From Oncomelania hupensis (Eukaryota; Mollusca; Gastropoda; Littorinimorpha; Pomatiopsidae), in the NCBI GenBank assembly GCA_036898135.1, contig CM072515.1, positions 16,577,411 to 16,641,410 on the forward strand: a stretch of 64,000 nt of DNA. Direction: 5' to 3'. Position numbers and translations under genes: made by a program. This document shows positions 51,436-63,904 of this stretch, one piece after another (position 1 is the stretch's first letter; each line of letters opens with the position of its first letter). The notes under the pieces are model-generated. The model did not search any database. It was not told the origin of the DNA and worked only from the letters and a program-made list of their open reading frames with translations.

Positions 51436-52045
51436 TCCCCAGGTGGAGATACCTGGGGATCTTTAGTATAAATAGTTCCCCCACTTTCTGGAAGTTTAGT
51501 GCTTTCAATTTTATCTTTTCTATCACTCTTTATATTTCTGCCTTTGCTTTTCTTTTGTCTACAGTATTCACTCTTTCCATATATTTCATTCCCCTGTAGT
51601 TTTTCAACCAACCCCCTTTCATTGTTTTTCTCAGCATTTTTATGGTGTTCTATCGTATAGATGGCCTGTCTGTCTAGTGGCTAGGTAGTAAAAATTGTAT
51701 GCACTGGGATGACCTTTGGGTCTCTCCGGTGTTATTTGCTGATTTGGCCATTTTTATATATGTATTTAGAGTCTTTTGAATATTTGCCATATATTTGTTA
51801 CGCTATTTTGTAATCTGGGGGTGACAAATTATGTGGAAGGCTGATGCCCTCAGCATTACCTAGCTTTATTTACCTGAGGTTGTGGTAGGGTAGTCATAAT
51901 ATCATAAATTTGAATTGTATAATTGTTTTTGGTGGATCTTATGTTTTTCAGATCTTGTAAGAGATCAGTTTTGTGTGAGTGTAGTCCAGCTATGACCACT
52001 AAGGGTTCACTGGACCCTATAAACAAGGAATCAAATCAAATCTTA
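51436..52045 (+). repeat. Family A repeat, divergent full copy
   Basis: From TCCCCAGGTGGAGATACCTG through CCCCCACTTTCTGGAAGTTT to CACTGGACCCTATAAACAAG and a (GAATCAAATCAAATC) tail. The most diverged of the full-length copies. Confidence 0.68.
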
Positions 52046-52261
52046 TCTAGTTTGTGCATTAGAAGAAGAAAGAGGAGGAGGACAAAGACAAAGGAAAGCA
52101 AGAAGAACAAAAAAAAAGAAAACTTGATTGTCCCAACAAGAATTTACAAGATGTTTGAAGAACCACAAGAACAAGAAAATAAGAGAACAAATATATGAAT
52201 GAAAGATAGAAAAAGACAAAGAAAAGGAAAGAAGGAAAGAAAGAACAAAAGAAAAATATCT

Positions 52262-52440
52262 GTAAACTGGACGGAATATAAAGGAAAGCGATTTTTCTTA
52301 TATAGTGCACTTACAAGCTCAGAGAGCTTCTCAAGGCGCTGGCACATAATTGTTAACTGAAGTCAAGCTTCGAACCCGCATCGCGCCTGATGCATGTAAA
52401 CAAGGTGTGCGCCCTGTCCACCGAGCTATCCCTATGCTTT
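52262..52440 (-). repeat. tRNA-derived SINE
   Basis: On the - strand, box A-like TAGCTCGGTGG (52428-52418) and box B GGTTCGAAGC (52376-52367) lie 41 bases apart, as in a tRNA-type RNA polymerase III promoter, in a head reading GATAGCTCGGTGGACAGGGC. The body continues to an AGCGCCTTGAGAAGCT-type 3' part resembling LINE tails. Confidence 0.75.
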
Positions 52441-53629
52441 TGTGCATCTGACCTTGGGATTACCATCATTTGCTTTATGATGAACATGTCAGTCAATAAT
52501 GTTGCGTTTGTATAACCTGTCAAATGTCAAAAACAGAACAAATTAACTTTCAGTAAACATTTAAAAGACAATCAAACAATCGTCTTATTTAGTGTCATGT
52601 CTTTTATAACCGTGTTTATAAATTATATTTTCAAAGAAAATTGTAATATGGGCTGAAATATAAGTATAAATAATAATTATCATGTTTGGCCATGTAATTT
52701 TAGGACCTGCGTTTAGATGTTTTTTACAACTGTTAAAACACATTTTTCATTTGTCCTTTTATATACAAACTTTTTTTTTCTATAAAGAATTACTTTTATT
52801 TCATTTTTTTACACATTGTAAAATCAGAATTACAAGTCTGATATCTGTAATTTTCATTATATTATGTGCATGTAAAGAATTTTAGAAAAAAAAAGAAAAG
52901 AAGTAAGTTTTAAATCAAAATAAACACAAATACTGAAACGATCACCTAGATATGAAGGCACATGCACGCATGAACAAATAATTCAAAATTTATTAAGCAC
53001 ATAAATATTCATTACAGAGCTGCATACATATACATGTTTGCTACACACACTGCACACCAACATAATAACCAAAATTAGTTATGATACTTTCCAAAAGGTC
53101 AATGGGTTTATACCTTTGGGTGCAAGTTGGTTTCAAAGCAAGCAATAATCTGTATATACTCATGGACATTATTTTATAGTCGATCAAGCAGTAAATATAA
53201 TTAAATAATATCGATGGAAATCTAAATGTTAATACTATAAAATCAAAATACATATGCCAAACACAGTAGAACAAAAACAAAACAAAAAATAATGGCAACA
53301 AATAATGTTAGATGTTGCCAACATTTTTATTTTATAAGAAAAATAACAAAAAACATATTTTTCGGGGCAAGGGCTTTCAATTCTTATTTAAATGTTACAT
53401 TAATAGTGTACATGACCTATGCATTCTCAATCACTCACACCCACACTCATGCAAGCACACACACTACTTCAAAATAGGGCTGATGACTTGATGAGTTTAT
53501 ACTTTTATACATGGTGTGATCACATTATTTACTATAAATTATAATATCATATTCTGATAAATAAGAGTTCCAACTCTCCTGCCTAGTAGCAAAGAAGACA
53601 CTCAGCATCAAAGTTAAGACAAATCAAAA
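52441..53629. other. 3' flank of the SOCS-box gene
   Basis: AT-rich. It presumably holds the 3' UTR of the - strand gene; several TTTATT (AATAAA on -) occur, for example near 53325. No further exon seen. Confidence 0.45.
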
Positions 53630-54625
53630 TCAATATATTTTATTCCAGAAAAATCCTAATGGGCGAGAAACACCCCAGTCATCATCTGATAAAAATTCAT
53701 GGACTGCGTCGAGAAAGAGAAAGTGTCTCTTGAGGGCAGATGGCAGAGGAAGCGCATTGAGTCTGGCAATCTTAACGGCGCCGCGACCCAAAGTGCTGTT
53801 GATGGTGGCTACGCAAAGCGATGACAATGAGCGCGGCATCTTCATCTGCGCATCAATGTACTGCAGGACCCTGGAATTCAAGTAAGGACTGAAGCGGCAG
53901 TGTGCAGCCTCTGACGCAGTGTCAGGTGAGCACAGCATTTGCATGTAGTGCAGTTCGTCTCGCGTGGCATTGCCAGTTTCGTACAGCAACTTCAAGGCGT
54001 TGGGGACTTCAAACAGCAGCAGGACCTCGTTACACCGAAAGTTCTGCAATTTCTCCGTCAGAAAGTTGCGAAAGTAGTTGGCTTGACAAGCCAAGGCCAG
54101 GCAACGTCTGAAAGAGAGTGTCCGAGTTGGTCTCTCTCTTTTGCCTACGGCTTCCCACAGGATGTGAAGGAGGTGGCAGTCAAACTGGCTGGGTATCGGG
54201 TGGCGGCATATTGCACGGTAAGGTGTGGACATTGTATCCAGCTGACCACTATAGATGAGAACCTTAAGGCAGCGGTGTTTGGCGGAACAGACCACCCTTG
54301 ATATGGCCTTATCCAGAGAAACAGAATCGCAGAAGCGCTCGGTCAGTTTCAGAAACACTGCTTCGTAGACGTTAGTTGGGGCCCACAAATCTGCCAGGTC
54401 TGGAAGACTTTCTTCTTCTTTCTGCTGGATCAGGAGCTGGCGTTGTTCATCTAAATAGCTGACTTCTGCCGACATCAGAAAGAATGCCATCTTAAGGAAT
54501 TGTGGGATTTCATATGGAATCACGTTCAGGAGCCAGAGGAAAGTACTCTTCTTCGGTTCGCCGTAATAAAGCAAGAGGCACTCGAACACCACAAGCTTGG
54601 CCTTTTGAATCAGGTCCACTTCAAT
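53630..54625 (-). CDS. SOCS-box gene, terminal exon
   Basis: Acceptor GTTGTTTGCAG, phase 0. It encodes IEVDLIQKAKLVVFECLLLY through the SOCS box to FFWNKIY and TGA; 331 codons plus stop. Confidence 0.88.
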   Translation of the reverse strand: MEVDLIQKAKLVVFECLLLYYGEPKKSTFLWLLNVIPYEIPQFLKMAFFLMSAEVSYLDEQRQLLIQQKEEESLPDLADLWAPTNVYEAVFLKLTERFCDSVSLDKAISRVVCSAKHRCLKVLIYSGQLDTMSTPYRAICRHPIPSQFDCHLLHILWEAVGKRERPTRTLSFRRCLALACQANYFRNFLTEKLQNFRCNEVLLLFEVPNALKLLYETGNATRDELHYMQMLCSPDTASEAAHCRFSPYLNSRVLQYIDAQMKMPRSLSSLCVATINSTLGRGAVKIARLNALPLPSALKRHFLFLDAVHEFLSDDDWGVSRPLGFFWNKIY

Positions 54626-57215
54626 CTGCAAACAACGTTGAACATCAAAAGTAGCACCTGATTATTTTAATCCTATAATAATAATTAAACAGTATTCCAG
54701 TGTGTGTGTAATTATATAGTATTTCAATCAAATTTCATTAATCATTTTCTGAGGCTTTTGGGATGAGGGAAGGAAGTGAAGAAATCTTATAAAAATAAAG
54801 AAACTAGACTGGTAGCTTTAGTCAATTCGCGGACTATTTGTTTTAAAATGAATACTACTACGGATAAATGTATTGTCCTCATCATGATATACAAGCATTA
54901 ACATTTATCTTGCAATGAGCATAAGAGGTATGAAATAAAATATGAAATAAACTTTAAAATATATATTTCATTTTCAAAAATTATTATTTATTTATTCTTT
55001 ATTGTTAACAATGTGTATTTATGGTTAGCAAATTTATCTTCCCTCCTCACCCACCCCTCTGTTTTAACTGCAAATAAAAATGTGTTGATTTGATTTCACT
55101 TAGTCCGTCAGTTGACTTTACTCAGGAACTGTGGATAATTTGGCCAATTGTTGTTGGTAAAGTTACAGTTTGGGGAAACAAAGTGGACTGTTGTGTGGGT
55201 CTGAGCTTAATAGGCTTATAGTTATACTGTACACAGAGCCATGAGAGCAGAAAGGAAGAAAAAGCAACCTGTGCTACGGAAATCGCTCTCTTACCAATAC
55301 ACTTGTAGCCCATAACGTTATCATCTCCCTGAAGGCAGAAAGATGGAATTACATCTCTTCTTGTCTGCCTAAAACCATTGGCAGGTTCTCCTATCAGGAT
55401 CTGTGGGTGAGTGTGAGTCCTGGGATTTATGCAGGACAAAGGGATATGACAAATCTATCAACCTAGTTCTTTGCCTTTGACTAAACTGTTGGCTGGCTTA
55501 CAGACCAGCATGGGCTGTATAGATCTATGGGAGATCGAGAGTTACAAATCCCACCATATCCCAATTCAAATCTAATTACTTGTTGTAGCAGTATTTTATT
55601 GCATTAATTTAAACATTGGTACACATTTTTGTTATTTATGTGATTACTGTGTTTTTTATTATTTAATTGTTGGTTATTGTGTGTAAACATTTAATAGTTC
55701 ATATGTATAGCAAATTAAACATAAAAGACAGGAGTTTCACACTAATAATGCATTAAAACATTTCTAAATCACAACATTTAAAAAAAAAATTGTGTCATTT
55801 ATAAAAAGTTTTCTTTGCTGAAAATATCCAACACTTAGAAGTCTCAAAGAAGAATTTGTTTTCTTGCAGGAGTATTTAAATGCCATTTTTGGAATATTTA
55901 CAAATCTGGAAATTTTTTGTTGGGTGGTTTGAGGGGGCTGGGGGTGGAGGATGGAAGAGGAGAGAGGAGGGAGGTGTGGATACACAAACTCACATTGCTA
56001 TGCATGCGAGTCGAAAATGGGCAACTGACCTGCATTCGTCTGTTCTCACAACAGACTGTTGCAGCAATAAGGGCAGCATCACCCAGCCCTTCTCTCCGGC
56101 ATTGATTTATATAATCCACAATCTGCCTCTTCTTAATGATGCGTACCACAGCAGCGACAACGGCGTCCAAGCAACCATGCGCCTCAAAAACATCCAGGTT
56201 GTCAATCCCTTTGAATAATAATAATAATCATAATAAATAATATTAATTTTATTAAAAATTAATACAACAACCTTAGCACAAAGTACAACAACCAAACCAT
56301 ATCTAAAATGTACTATAACTGTATGTAAAATATACCAAGTTTTCGTGTAAAATTTAAAAAAAAGACATCTTATTTTTTTGACCAACTAAACTACCGCACT
56401 CCATTTTCACAAAAATGTAAAATATAACTGTTACTTATCAGTTGTCCATTTATTTTTTCCTTAAAATTTAGCATGGCAAAAGATTAATACCAGGGCCTTC
56501 AGAGGCTGAGATGGATTGAGGTGCAAATATAGCACTCTACATCAAACTAATTACTCTTCAGATATATATACAATTACAAAACTTGTGGACTGAATAATAA
56601 CTATTTCAGAAAGGATTTTAACATTTACAAAAAATCTGAAAAACACAAACACAAAAGCACGGAAACACAAGTGGCATTCTGGATTTGACAAGATTCTCAA
56701 AATACCAGTAACGTCAATGTCCTGGAATTTTCTATTATTAATTTGCCAAATATATTGTACCTCTGGCTATAGTATGTCATGGCATACATACACACAACCC
56801 ATACACGCGCATACGCGCATAAACATGCATGCACACTCACACACCAACTACACTGACCAAAAATGTCTTGTACAGCTGTGGCAAGCTGACTGCCTGTCTC
56901 TGCATTTTCTACACTTGTAGTGTCCAAAACTCTTTGGCCGATTGTCTCTGCATTCGGAATACTAGTGTCCACAACTCCTTCGCTGCTGGTCTCTGCATCT
57001 GGAATACGAGTGTCCAAAACTCCTTCGCTGCCTGGCTCTGCATCTGGAATACAAGTGTCCACAAATCTTTGACTACCTGTCTCGGCATCTTGAGTACAAG
57101 TGTCCAAAACTCCTTCGCTGCCTGTCTCTGCATCTGGAATACAATTGTCCAAAACTCGTTGGCTGCCTGTCTCTGTATCTTGAGTACATGTGTCCAAAGA
57201 TCCTGTTTGACTCAT
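53630..57215 (-). CDS. SOCS-box protein with N-terminal 15-residue repeats (3 coding exons)
   Basis: Exons 57215-56858, 56208-56030 and 54625-53630 join in phase (1, then 0) to 510 residues, stop TGA at 53632-53630. Residues 7-111 are seven tandem 15-residue units (LDTCTQDAETGSQR type). A helical middle region follows (residues about 120-460: LDVFEAHGCLDAVVAAVVRI, LVVFECLLLYYG, CHLLHILWEAVG). A C-terminal SOCS box has the BC-box signature SLSSLCVATI and the Cul5-box LPLPSALKRHFLF. SOCS boxes recruit elongin B/C and cullin-5 to form ubiquitin ligases. The middle resembles ASB (ankyrin-SOCS) proteins in layout, but I see no canonical ankyrin repeat, so I do not name a member. The start Met is the first ATG after a possible acceptor (TTTGTGCAG), so an upstream exon is possible. 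Confidence 0.85.
56030..56208 (-). CDS. SOCS-box gene, middle exon
   Basis: Acceptor TTATTCAAAG, donor ATGCAG/GTCAGT. It encodes IDNLDVFEAHGCLDAVVAAV, RIIKKRQIVDYINQCRREG and LGDAALIAATVCCENRRMQ. Confidence 0.85.
56858..57215 (-). CDS. SOCS-box gene, first identified coding exon (tandem repeat exon)
   Basis: Starts MSQTGS, then seven 45-bp units, then ATAVQDIF and donor TTTTG/GTCAGT, phase 1. ATG context GTGAGATGA. The reading stays open through all seven units although they vary at many positions. Confidence 0.8.
56880..57198 (-). repeat. Seven-copy 45-bp coding minisatellite
   Basis: Units of 15 codons alternate between a TQDxETGSQR and an IPDAETGSEG version, suggesting expansion of a 90-bp dimer. 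All copies keep the frame. Confidence 0.88.
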
Positions 57216-58611
57216 CTCACTGTCTGCACAAACGATACAGGATATTCTGAGAAACTTTGTTACAACACAAAGTTTTGCAAATATGGGATAAACACATAGT
57301 AGGTGGGGTGGGGCTGTGCCGGTCAGGAATCAATCCCAGGAACTGCCACTGTAGCTGGATTGGCTCATCCTGATGCCTGTCTAATGTTAAAATTGTATAC
57401 TAAAAGGGCAAAACCCATATGATTGGTTTATTGACTTTGTACTCAGGCCGCAGACCTCTATACAACCACATTGTGGAAAAATTTAAACAAAGCAAAAGAA
57501 AGTAAAATAAAAGAAGTCTTTTTTTCTTACAAAATATGTGTCACAATGTTAAGCATATAAACTAACCAAGCAAAATAACAATTTCAACAGTAGCAAAATG
57601 CAGAAGAAGGGAGAGTCCCCATCATTCATCAAAAAGCAGATTAATCAGGTTAATAACCAGGCGTAGACATGCTCTCAGGAATAAGCCAAGAACAGCAACA
57701 ACAAAAAAGAAAGAATGACAGCCAGCTAGTTAAGGTTGCTTCTCCAAGATGAAAGCATAATTAGGGTAAATCAAAACATAAATAAAAATAAAAATTTCTT
57801 ACGAATCGTTTAGGAAAAAACAATATAAAGCGGATAAACTATTTTAAAACCACCTTCTGGAAATGATAAATAAATAGTTAAGACTTACCGTTATACTGTT
57901 AAAATATTTATCCTTGTTAGATGTGATGTTTTAGCTGTTTTATCTCATAATGTTGTACTACATTGTTGAAATATGTTTCCGTGCAACAGCATGTATGCAT
58001 GTGTGAATGCATGCGAGCGCTTAAAGCAAACTTTAAGTTTGTTTTTGTACTAATTTTTAAAAAAATTAAAATTTTATTTAATAGAATAAATAAATAAATA
58101 ATTAATAATAATAATAATAATAACAATAACAATAGTAACAACAACAATAATCATTATTATTATCATTACCATTGTTAGTATTAATAGTACTCTTGAAAAG
58201 AACAAGAGCAAGAGGTGATGGCGAAAAACCAAATAGAAGAACTTAAAGGGTTCAAGGGTAGCAATTACATAATTAAATAAAGATAGTTGAAGTACAAAGA
58301 GACAGTACAGAATTAAACATGCATATACATTATACAATTTTAATGTAATTTTGCAAGAAATAATAAATCAGATTTGTGATTTTAATCCATACCACATTAT
58401 TTATGGTTGTCCCAACGAAGAAGTATTCAAATAAGTATTCATCAGACAAAGAAAAATAACAAATGGATTCAAATGCATGTTCGTGAGACTTTCATTGTAA
58501 GTTCTTTAACTAACAACTACTTATTATTTAAAACAAAGGTGGGGGAAACAAAACTAACCAAAAAAAACCAGGTTAAGTGGTTTCAACAAAGTGGGTCCAT
58601 CTTTTAATTGT
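57216..58611. other. Upstream flank of the SOCS-box gene
   Basis: AT-rich, with an (AAT)n/(ACA)n tract at about 58090-58170. It may hold the promoter and an upstream noncoding exon; none could be fixed. Confidence 0.4.
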
Positions 58612-58943
58612 TAGACCCATATGATTCACATGCTCCTGTGGAACTTGCAATATTTAACATAAAAATTTTTGACCTAGAGATGTCTGTGACCTCCAACCCC
58701 AAATACACAGGGACAATGAAATAAACTACATCAAAAGTTGTATAATGCCAAAAAACAGTGACCTTGACCTTCACGTGACCTCCAATGCTCATGTTTGATC
58801 AAATAACCCAATGTTGTTGCATACAATAGGTCAAATATAGAACCAAGGTTCGATGAGAACTTTAAAAAATATTTTTTAAAGTCCTAATATAAACCTTGAC
58901 CTTCAAGATCAATGCAAAAACGGAACATGAATGATCAATCTAT

Positions 58944-61900
58944 CCTATTCTATCCCGTAACTCTGAGGTCGTAAGGGCACTACAGATGATTGTTTAACCA
59001 GCGTACTCCATCTTTCCCTGTCCTCAGCAACCCTGATGGTTTCGCTCAGTGTCAAACTAGTCCATTCTCAAATGTTGTCCTCCCACCTCTTTTTCAGCCT
59101 CCCTCTTCTTCTACCTCCTTGCACAGTGCCTTGCAGGATGGTCTTTGCAAGACCTGATGATCTTGTGAGGTGGCCATACCATCGCAGTTTCCGTTTTTTC
59201 ACCACTGTGAGCAGGTCATCGTGTTGTCCAATGGCTTGTGTGATGGTCTGTCGGACTTCGTCGTTGGTGATGTGTTGGGTATACTAGGAAATCCCCAGAA
59301 GTCTTCTGTAGCACCTCATCTCCATGCTTTGTATTCTTCGTTGTAGATCTGCGGTGAGGGTCCATGTTTCGCAAGCATGTAGGAAGATGGAGATGACAAG
59401 GGAGCGCAGAAATCTTACCTTGAAATGTAGGCTGATGGTCATGTCTTTCCAAATTGGCTTCAACCTCGTCAGGGCAGCAGTTGTTTGTGAGTTCCTGGAG
59501 AGGACTTCCTGTCGAGACCCATTGTCTGATACAATGGCTCCTAAATATTTGAAGCTATGCACTGTGTTGAGGGATTGGCCTTGGACTTTGATGTCCATGT
59601 TGATGCCATTGGTGTTGTTGGTCATCATTTTGGTCTTCTCTGCACTTATTTCCATTCCATAGGCTCCGGAGGTTCGTTCGTTTCTTAGATTAACATCCCT
59701 GGACACTCTTGGAACGCTAATCTAATAAACGAACGGCATTCCAGAGCCTCTGGAGGTGGTGTCAAGTCTGTGTACCAGCTGCTCAAGTTCTTGTTCCTCT
59801 CCAGCCAACCCATCAATGTCATCGGCAAAATGAAGGTTGGAGATTGCTCTTCCCCCTATGCTGACTGTGCCTTAGTGATCTGCAAGGGCACCTGACATGA
59901 TGCGCTCTAGGAAAATGTTGAAGAATGTTGGAGAGAGTAGACATCCCTGACGCACACCGATTGTTGTTCTGAACCAGTTTCTGATGGCGCTGGTATGGAG
60001 GACTGCACTGGTAGCCTTGTCATATAAGTTTTGATGACTTCAATAATTTTAGGGCTGAGGTTGTACACTCTCATGGTTGCCCACAGAGCTGCATGCCAGA
60101 CTCCGTCAAATGCCTTTTTGAAGTCTACGAAAACATGATATAGATGTTGTTGGTGCTGTAGGTATTTCTCGCAGATTATTCTGAGGTTAAAAATCTGTTC
60201 AGTGATACTTCGTCCTGCCCTGAATCCTGCTTGTTCTTCAGCTATGATTTTTTCAGATTGGGGTTTCAATCTGTTGAGTATTATTTTCAGGAGGACCTTG
60301 CTGGGATGGCGGATGAGGTTGATGGTGCGGTAATTTTCACATTCCTGAAGGTTACCTTTTTTGGGAAGAGTGATGACAAGTGAACTGGGTCCATGGTGTA
60401 GGCCACTCCCCACTATGCCAGATCTTGTTACAGATAATAGTGAGTGCGTCAATCATCGCTTCTCCTCCTGCTTGAAGCAGTTCCGCTGACTTCCCCTTCT
60501 TCAGCAATTGCACTGCTGCCTCAACTTCTTCTCGGAGAATTGGGAGAATTTCTTCTTCTTCTCTGTTCTCAGAACATGCTAGAACTGATGGGTCTCCGTT
60601 TGGTGTCTGGTTGTAAAGGTCAGAGCAGTCCATCTGTCCAAGACTTTTTGACCTTTACTCATTAGATTAAATAAATTAAAGCTACCTATGTCAATCTCAA
60701 GCATTGCATATCCAGAAGATCATTCTGATTGGTCATTGAGCTTAATGCTCATAGATTTACTTAAAAGTCATGAATTATTCAATTTTTTTTCTAAATATCT
60801 TCTAACAATTAGTTTAGTAATTGTCTGTTTATTCTTTGTACCTAATTTATTTAATTAAGCATTATTAGTTTCAATAAATATATGTTATTTTTTATTTAAT
60901 TTATTTATTTTTGGATGGAAGGGAGGGAGGGTGGGCGGAATTATTTATGAATTTGAATTTGTTTTAGTTTTGATTGATTATTTTATCATTTTTTGTTTAG
61001 TTTATGGGGTGTGCGGGGGGAGGGGGAGTTGGGGGGGTGGGATGGAAGGGGGAGGGGGGTAAGGGCCTGGAGGCCTAACTTCAACTTTCTGTAAGACGCA
61101 AAATAACATTTATAAGTACTTCGTTCTTCACAGGTGAAGTTGAAAGTTTTTATGTTTTTTTTTCCTTTGTGTGTTTCTTAATCAATGAATTGTTACAAGG
61201 GAATGAATGTATGTTGTTAAAAGTGTATGTGTATGTTAGTATATGATGATTTCTATAGTTTGATTAATTAATTACTTAATTTGGAAACTATCTATGATGT
61301 GCGCATGTTAGATTTTGTAAATTGTTTATGTTACATCAGTACAACTTATGTTAATCTGATGAATAAAAATTGATGCAACAACAACAACAAGACTTTTTGT
61401 TCTGTAAGGCACAACTTGCCATAAGCCAGATTTGCTTTGGATCGTGGAGACCTTGAACTGTTTAACACTCGTCAGCCGCTTCACAGTCTGGTAGGCCTTC
61501 TTGCTATTGTTCTTGTTCAGACTGTTCTCTATTTCCTGGCATTGATCTTCTATCCAGTTCTCCTTTGCTGTGCGCATGCCTTTTTGGATGTCATTGTTGA
61601 TTTTTCGGTAGGCATCAGCTCCCTGTGAGGTGTTCTTTTTCTTTTTCGTCTCTTAGTTTATTACACAGGTCCAAAAGTTCAGATGTGATCCACAGCTTCT
61701 TATTTGGCCGGTGCTTTCCAAGGATCTCCGTGGCGGCATCTGTCACAGCTGAGTTGAAGGTGGTGGTCATGGTGTTGACATCTATTTCACCAGCTCCCAA
61801 AATGAGCATTGGTGCAAATTTCCCTCCAATTGTGGCCTGAAATATTTCTGCCACCTCCGGGTCTTGCAGTTTGTCCAGGTCAAATTTCAGTCTAGTGCAC

Positions 61901-62268
61901 TTTGCTGTGTTTAATCTCTTCAAGTGGAGCCGGAAAGACATCATCACAAGATCGTGGTCACTTCTGATGTCTGCTTCTGGAAAAGTGCGTGTCCTGCCAA
62001 TGTTGATGCTTGATCTGAAGCGTTTCTTGACCATGATGTAGTCGATCTGGACTGTGCCATGTCCATCGTCTGGATTTTTTGTGGAGACCAAGCGTGTGCC
62101 AGTATCAGATTGTTGTATCTGGCAAACTCCAAGAGTCTCAGACCCCTGTCATTTGTCTCATTGTTGCAGTGGGGTCCACATGTGTCTCCCCAGTTGTGGT
62201 GCGCATCTTGGCCAACCTTGGCATTCCAGTTGCCTTCCACTATGACTATGTCCTTCTTCGCCACTTGG
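58944..62268 (-). pseudogene. 5'-truncated RTE-like LINE (endonuclease and RT), interrupted
   Basis: From 62268 on the - strand: DQVAKKDIVIVEGNWNAKVG and WGDTCGPHCN, NDRGLRLLEFARYNNLI (C-terminal half of the APE-type endonuclease), IDYIMVKKRFRSSINIGRTR, SDHDLVMMSFRLHLKRLN, then a linker. The frame is split by the 60651-61387 insertion. RT follows: LPKKGNLQECENYRTINL, EEQAGFRAGRSITEQIFNLR, VFVDFKKAFDGVWHAALW. Beyond a damaged zone come GMEISAEKTKMMTNNTNGI, TVHSFKYLGAIVSDNG and CETWTLTADLQRRIQSMEMR. The palm motif with the catalytic Asp pair lies in the broken part (59710-59900) and cannot be read cleanly. Frameshifts and stops make it dead. The 3' tail is a GGATAGAATAGGATAGA-like run at 58944. 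Confidence 0.88.
60651..61387 (+). mobile_element. (CAA)n-tailed non-LTR element inserted in the LINE
   Basis: The 12-bp target duplication CAAGACTTTTTG is at 60639-60650 and 61388-61399. The 737-bp body ends GATGAATAAAAATTGATGCA followed by (ACA)n. No RT frame is seen. The same 3' end occurs inverted near 45522-45580, so this is a family. G-rich stretch at 61010-61060. Confidence 0.78.
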
Positions 62269-62859
62269 TCAATCTATTAACTCAAAATACCACAAATTTG
62301 GGTTTTATATCCAAGGTCAAGATCACTTCAAAGTACCCATACAAACCAACTTTGGACAGCTGAAGTGACACTGACCTTGGAGCAAGGTTGACCAATTTTG
62401 CAAAGTCTGTAAGTCTCATTGATATCTTTCATGCTTTAATTATAAGTTGAATATGACTTATTAGTAACTTAGAAAACAAGATAAATTTACAAAATTTAGT
62501 GAAAAATTGTAATTTTTTTACTAACATTTGTTGACCTTGTGACATTAACCTTGAAGTGAAGTTATTCATTCACAGATCAATTTCAAGGTCATTCATAGAA
62601 AAATGTCAAAGTCAAATGGATATACACAATCTTACCAAGTTTGGTTGCAATAGATGAAATAGGTTCCGAGTACATATAGCCACCTTAAAGTTTTGGACAG
62701 GCGAATGGAGAGACAGATGGACAATTTTGTTAACATAAAAAAATGTAATTATTAGATTATATAGGAAAACAATTTTTTTGAGGGGGAGGGGGGGGGGAGG
62801 GGAGCTACAGACTCACATTGCTGTACGCATGCAATTCAAAAGGAATATGATCATATATA

Positions 62860-63360
62860 CAGTGAAACTTCGCTATTTGTACACAATCCATTCCAGGAGG
62901 CAGTTCGAATGGCGATTTGTATGAATGGGGAATCATTTTTTCACATAAAATATAATGTAAATTGTATTAATCTGTTCCAGACCCACAGATGATTGCTTAT
63001 TTAAATCTTTGTAATAACTTCGCAATGACTTCTTTTTTCAATTCAATTGTCGTTCTCACTGCTTTTCTTTTAGGCTTGGTTGAAATACTAATCTTTTTTT
63101 GACCCATGGCGGCTCTATTTTTTAATAAAAATAACCATAAAATAGTATAAAGTTTCACGAAGCTTGCGTGGATGATGCGTAGCGTACAGAAGCTAGCGCG
63201 AGACTGAGTTAAAATGCCCGACTGGTGCGGCCAGTGGCAAGGTGACGCAGTCTGAATCGCGGGGCAAACATACGAATGACGAGCTGAATTTTACTTGAAT
63301 AAGTTGGACGAATAACAAGTTGTACGAGTAGAGAGGCGAACGAATGGCGGGGTTCCACTG
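62860..63360. mobile_element. pogo/Tigger-like MITE
   Basis: 501 bp with CAGTGAAACTTCGCTATTTG at the left end and the inverse of CAGTGGAACCCCGCCATTCG at the right, flanked by the TA duplication (62858-62859, 63361-63362). The CAGTGGAACC start is the hallmark of pogo/Tigger-type Tc1/mariner elements. No transposase. Confidence 0.8.
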
Positions 63361-63424
63361 TATATACATACACATCAGCTACACCTTAACCCTTTGAAAG
63401 CTTATGCGATAAGTCATCATAGTC

Positions 63425-63475
63425 ATACAATAAAATGCCAATGCCAATAAAAATGCCAATGCCAATGGTGTAATA
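63425..63475. repeat. Short AATGCC repeats
   Basis: Several copies of AATGCCAATGCC separated by AATAAA at 63435-63468. Confidence 0.75.
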
Positions 63476-63904
63476 TCTCGTCATCATCATTATATCTTTT
63501 TGTCTTGGAACAGTTAAACAGTCAGCAAAACAAATACACATGACTGTAAAGCTTAGAACATTAGTTGTTTAACATTTGGAAATGTGGTATAACCCTTTTC
63601 ATTGGCAGGTGGTGGCCTGCCTCCCAACTTCACCTCATCCCACCCCACCCCACTCACATGCCTGCAAAGCTGATCTATGCGCCAATTGACGAAAGTGACC
63701 CAATACCACTCACCATACATTAAAAAATATAACAAATATGATGTGCTTGCCTTCCTCTCTTTCTCACTAAATCTTATTTGGACTATAAATAAATAAATAA
63801 ATAAAAAAAATTTTTAACTAGTAAAAAATAGTTTTTAAATTTAATTATTCCAACTGTTACCAAGTTATTTATAATACTGTTCATGCTATCAAAATTCCTG
63901 GCGA

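Larger units (their letters stand above)
58612..62745 (-). repeat. Family B repeat split by an RTE-like LINE
   Basis: The inverse halves, 58612-58943 and 62269-62745, fit one family B copy. The junction falls in GATCAATCTATC and the 9-bp duplication TCAATCTAT is at 58935-58943 and 62269-62277. Confidence 0.82.

Noticed and set aside
52367..52428. A tRNA gene on the - strand
   Set aside because: Box A and B are present, but the rest does not fold as a tRNA and a SINE body follows.
56829..57299. Cys-rich + strand frame over the tandem repeat
   Set aside because: Shadow of the SOCS-box gene repeat exon; the - strand has correct splice sites and a phase match to the next exon.
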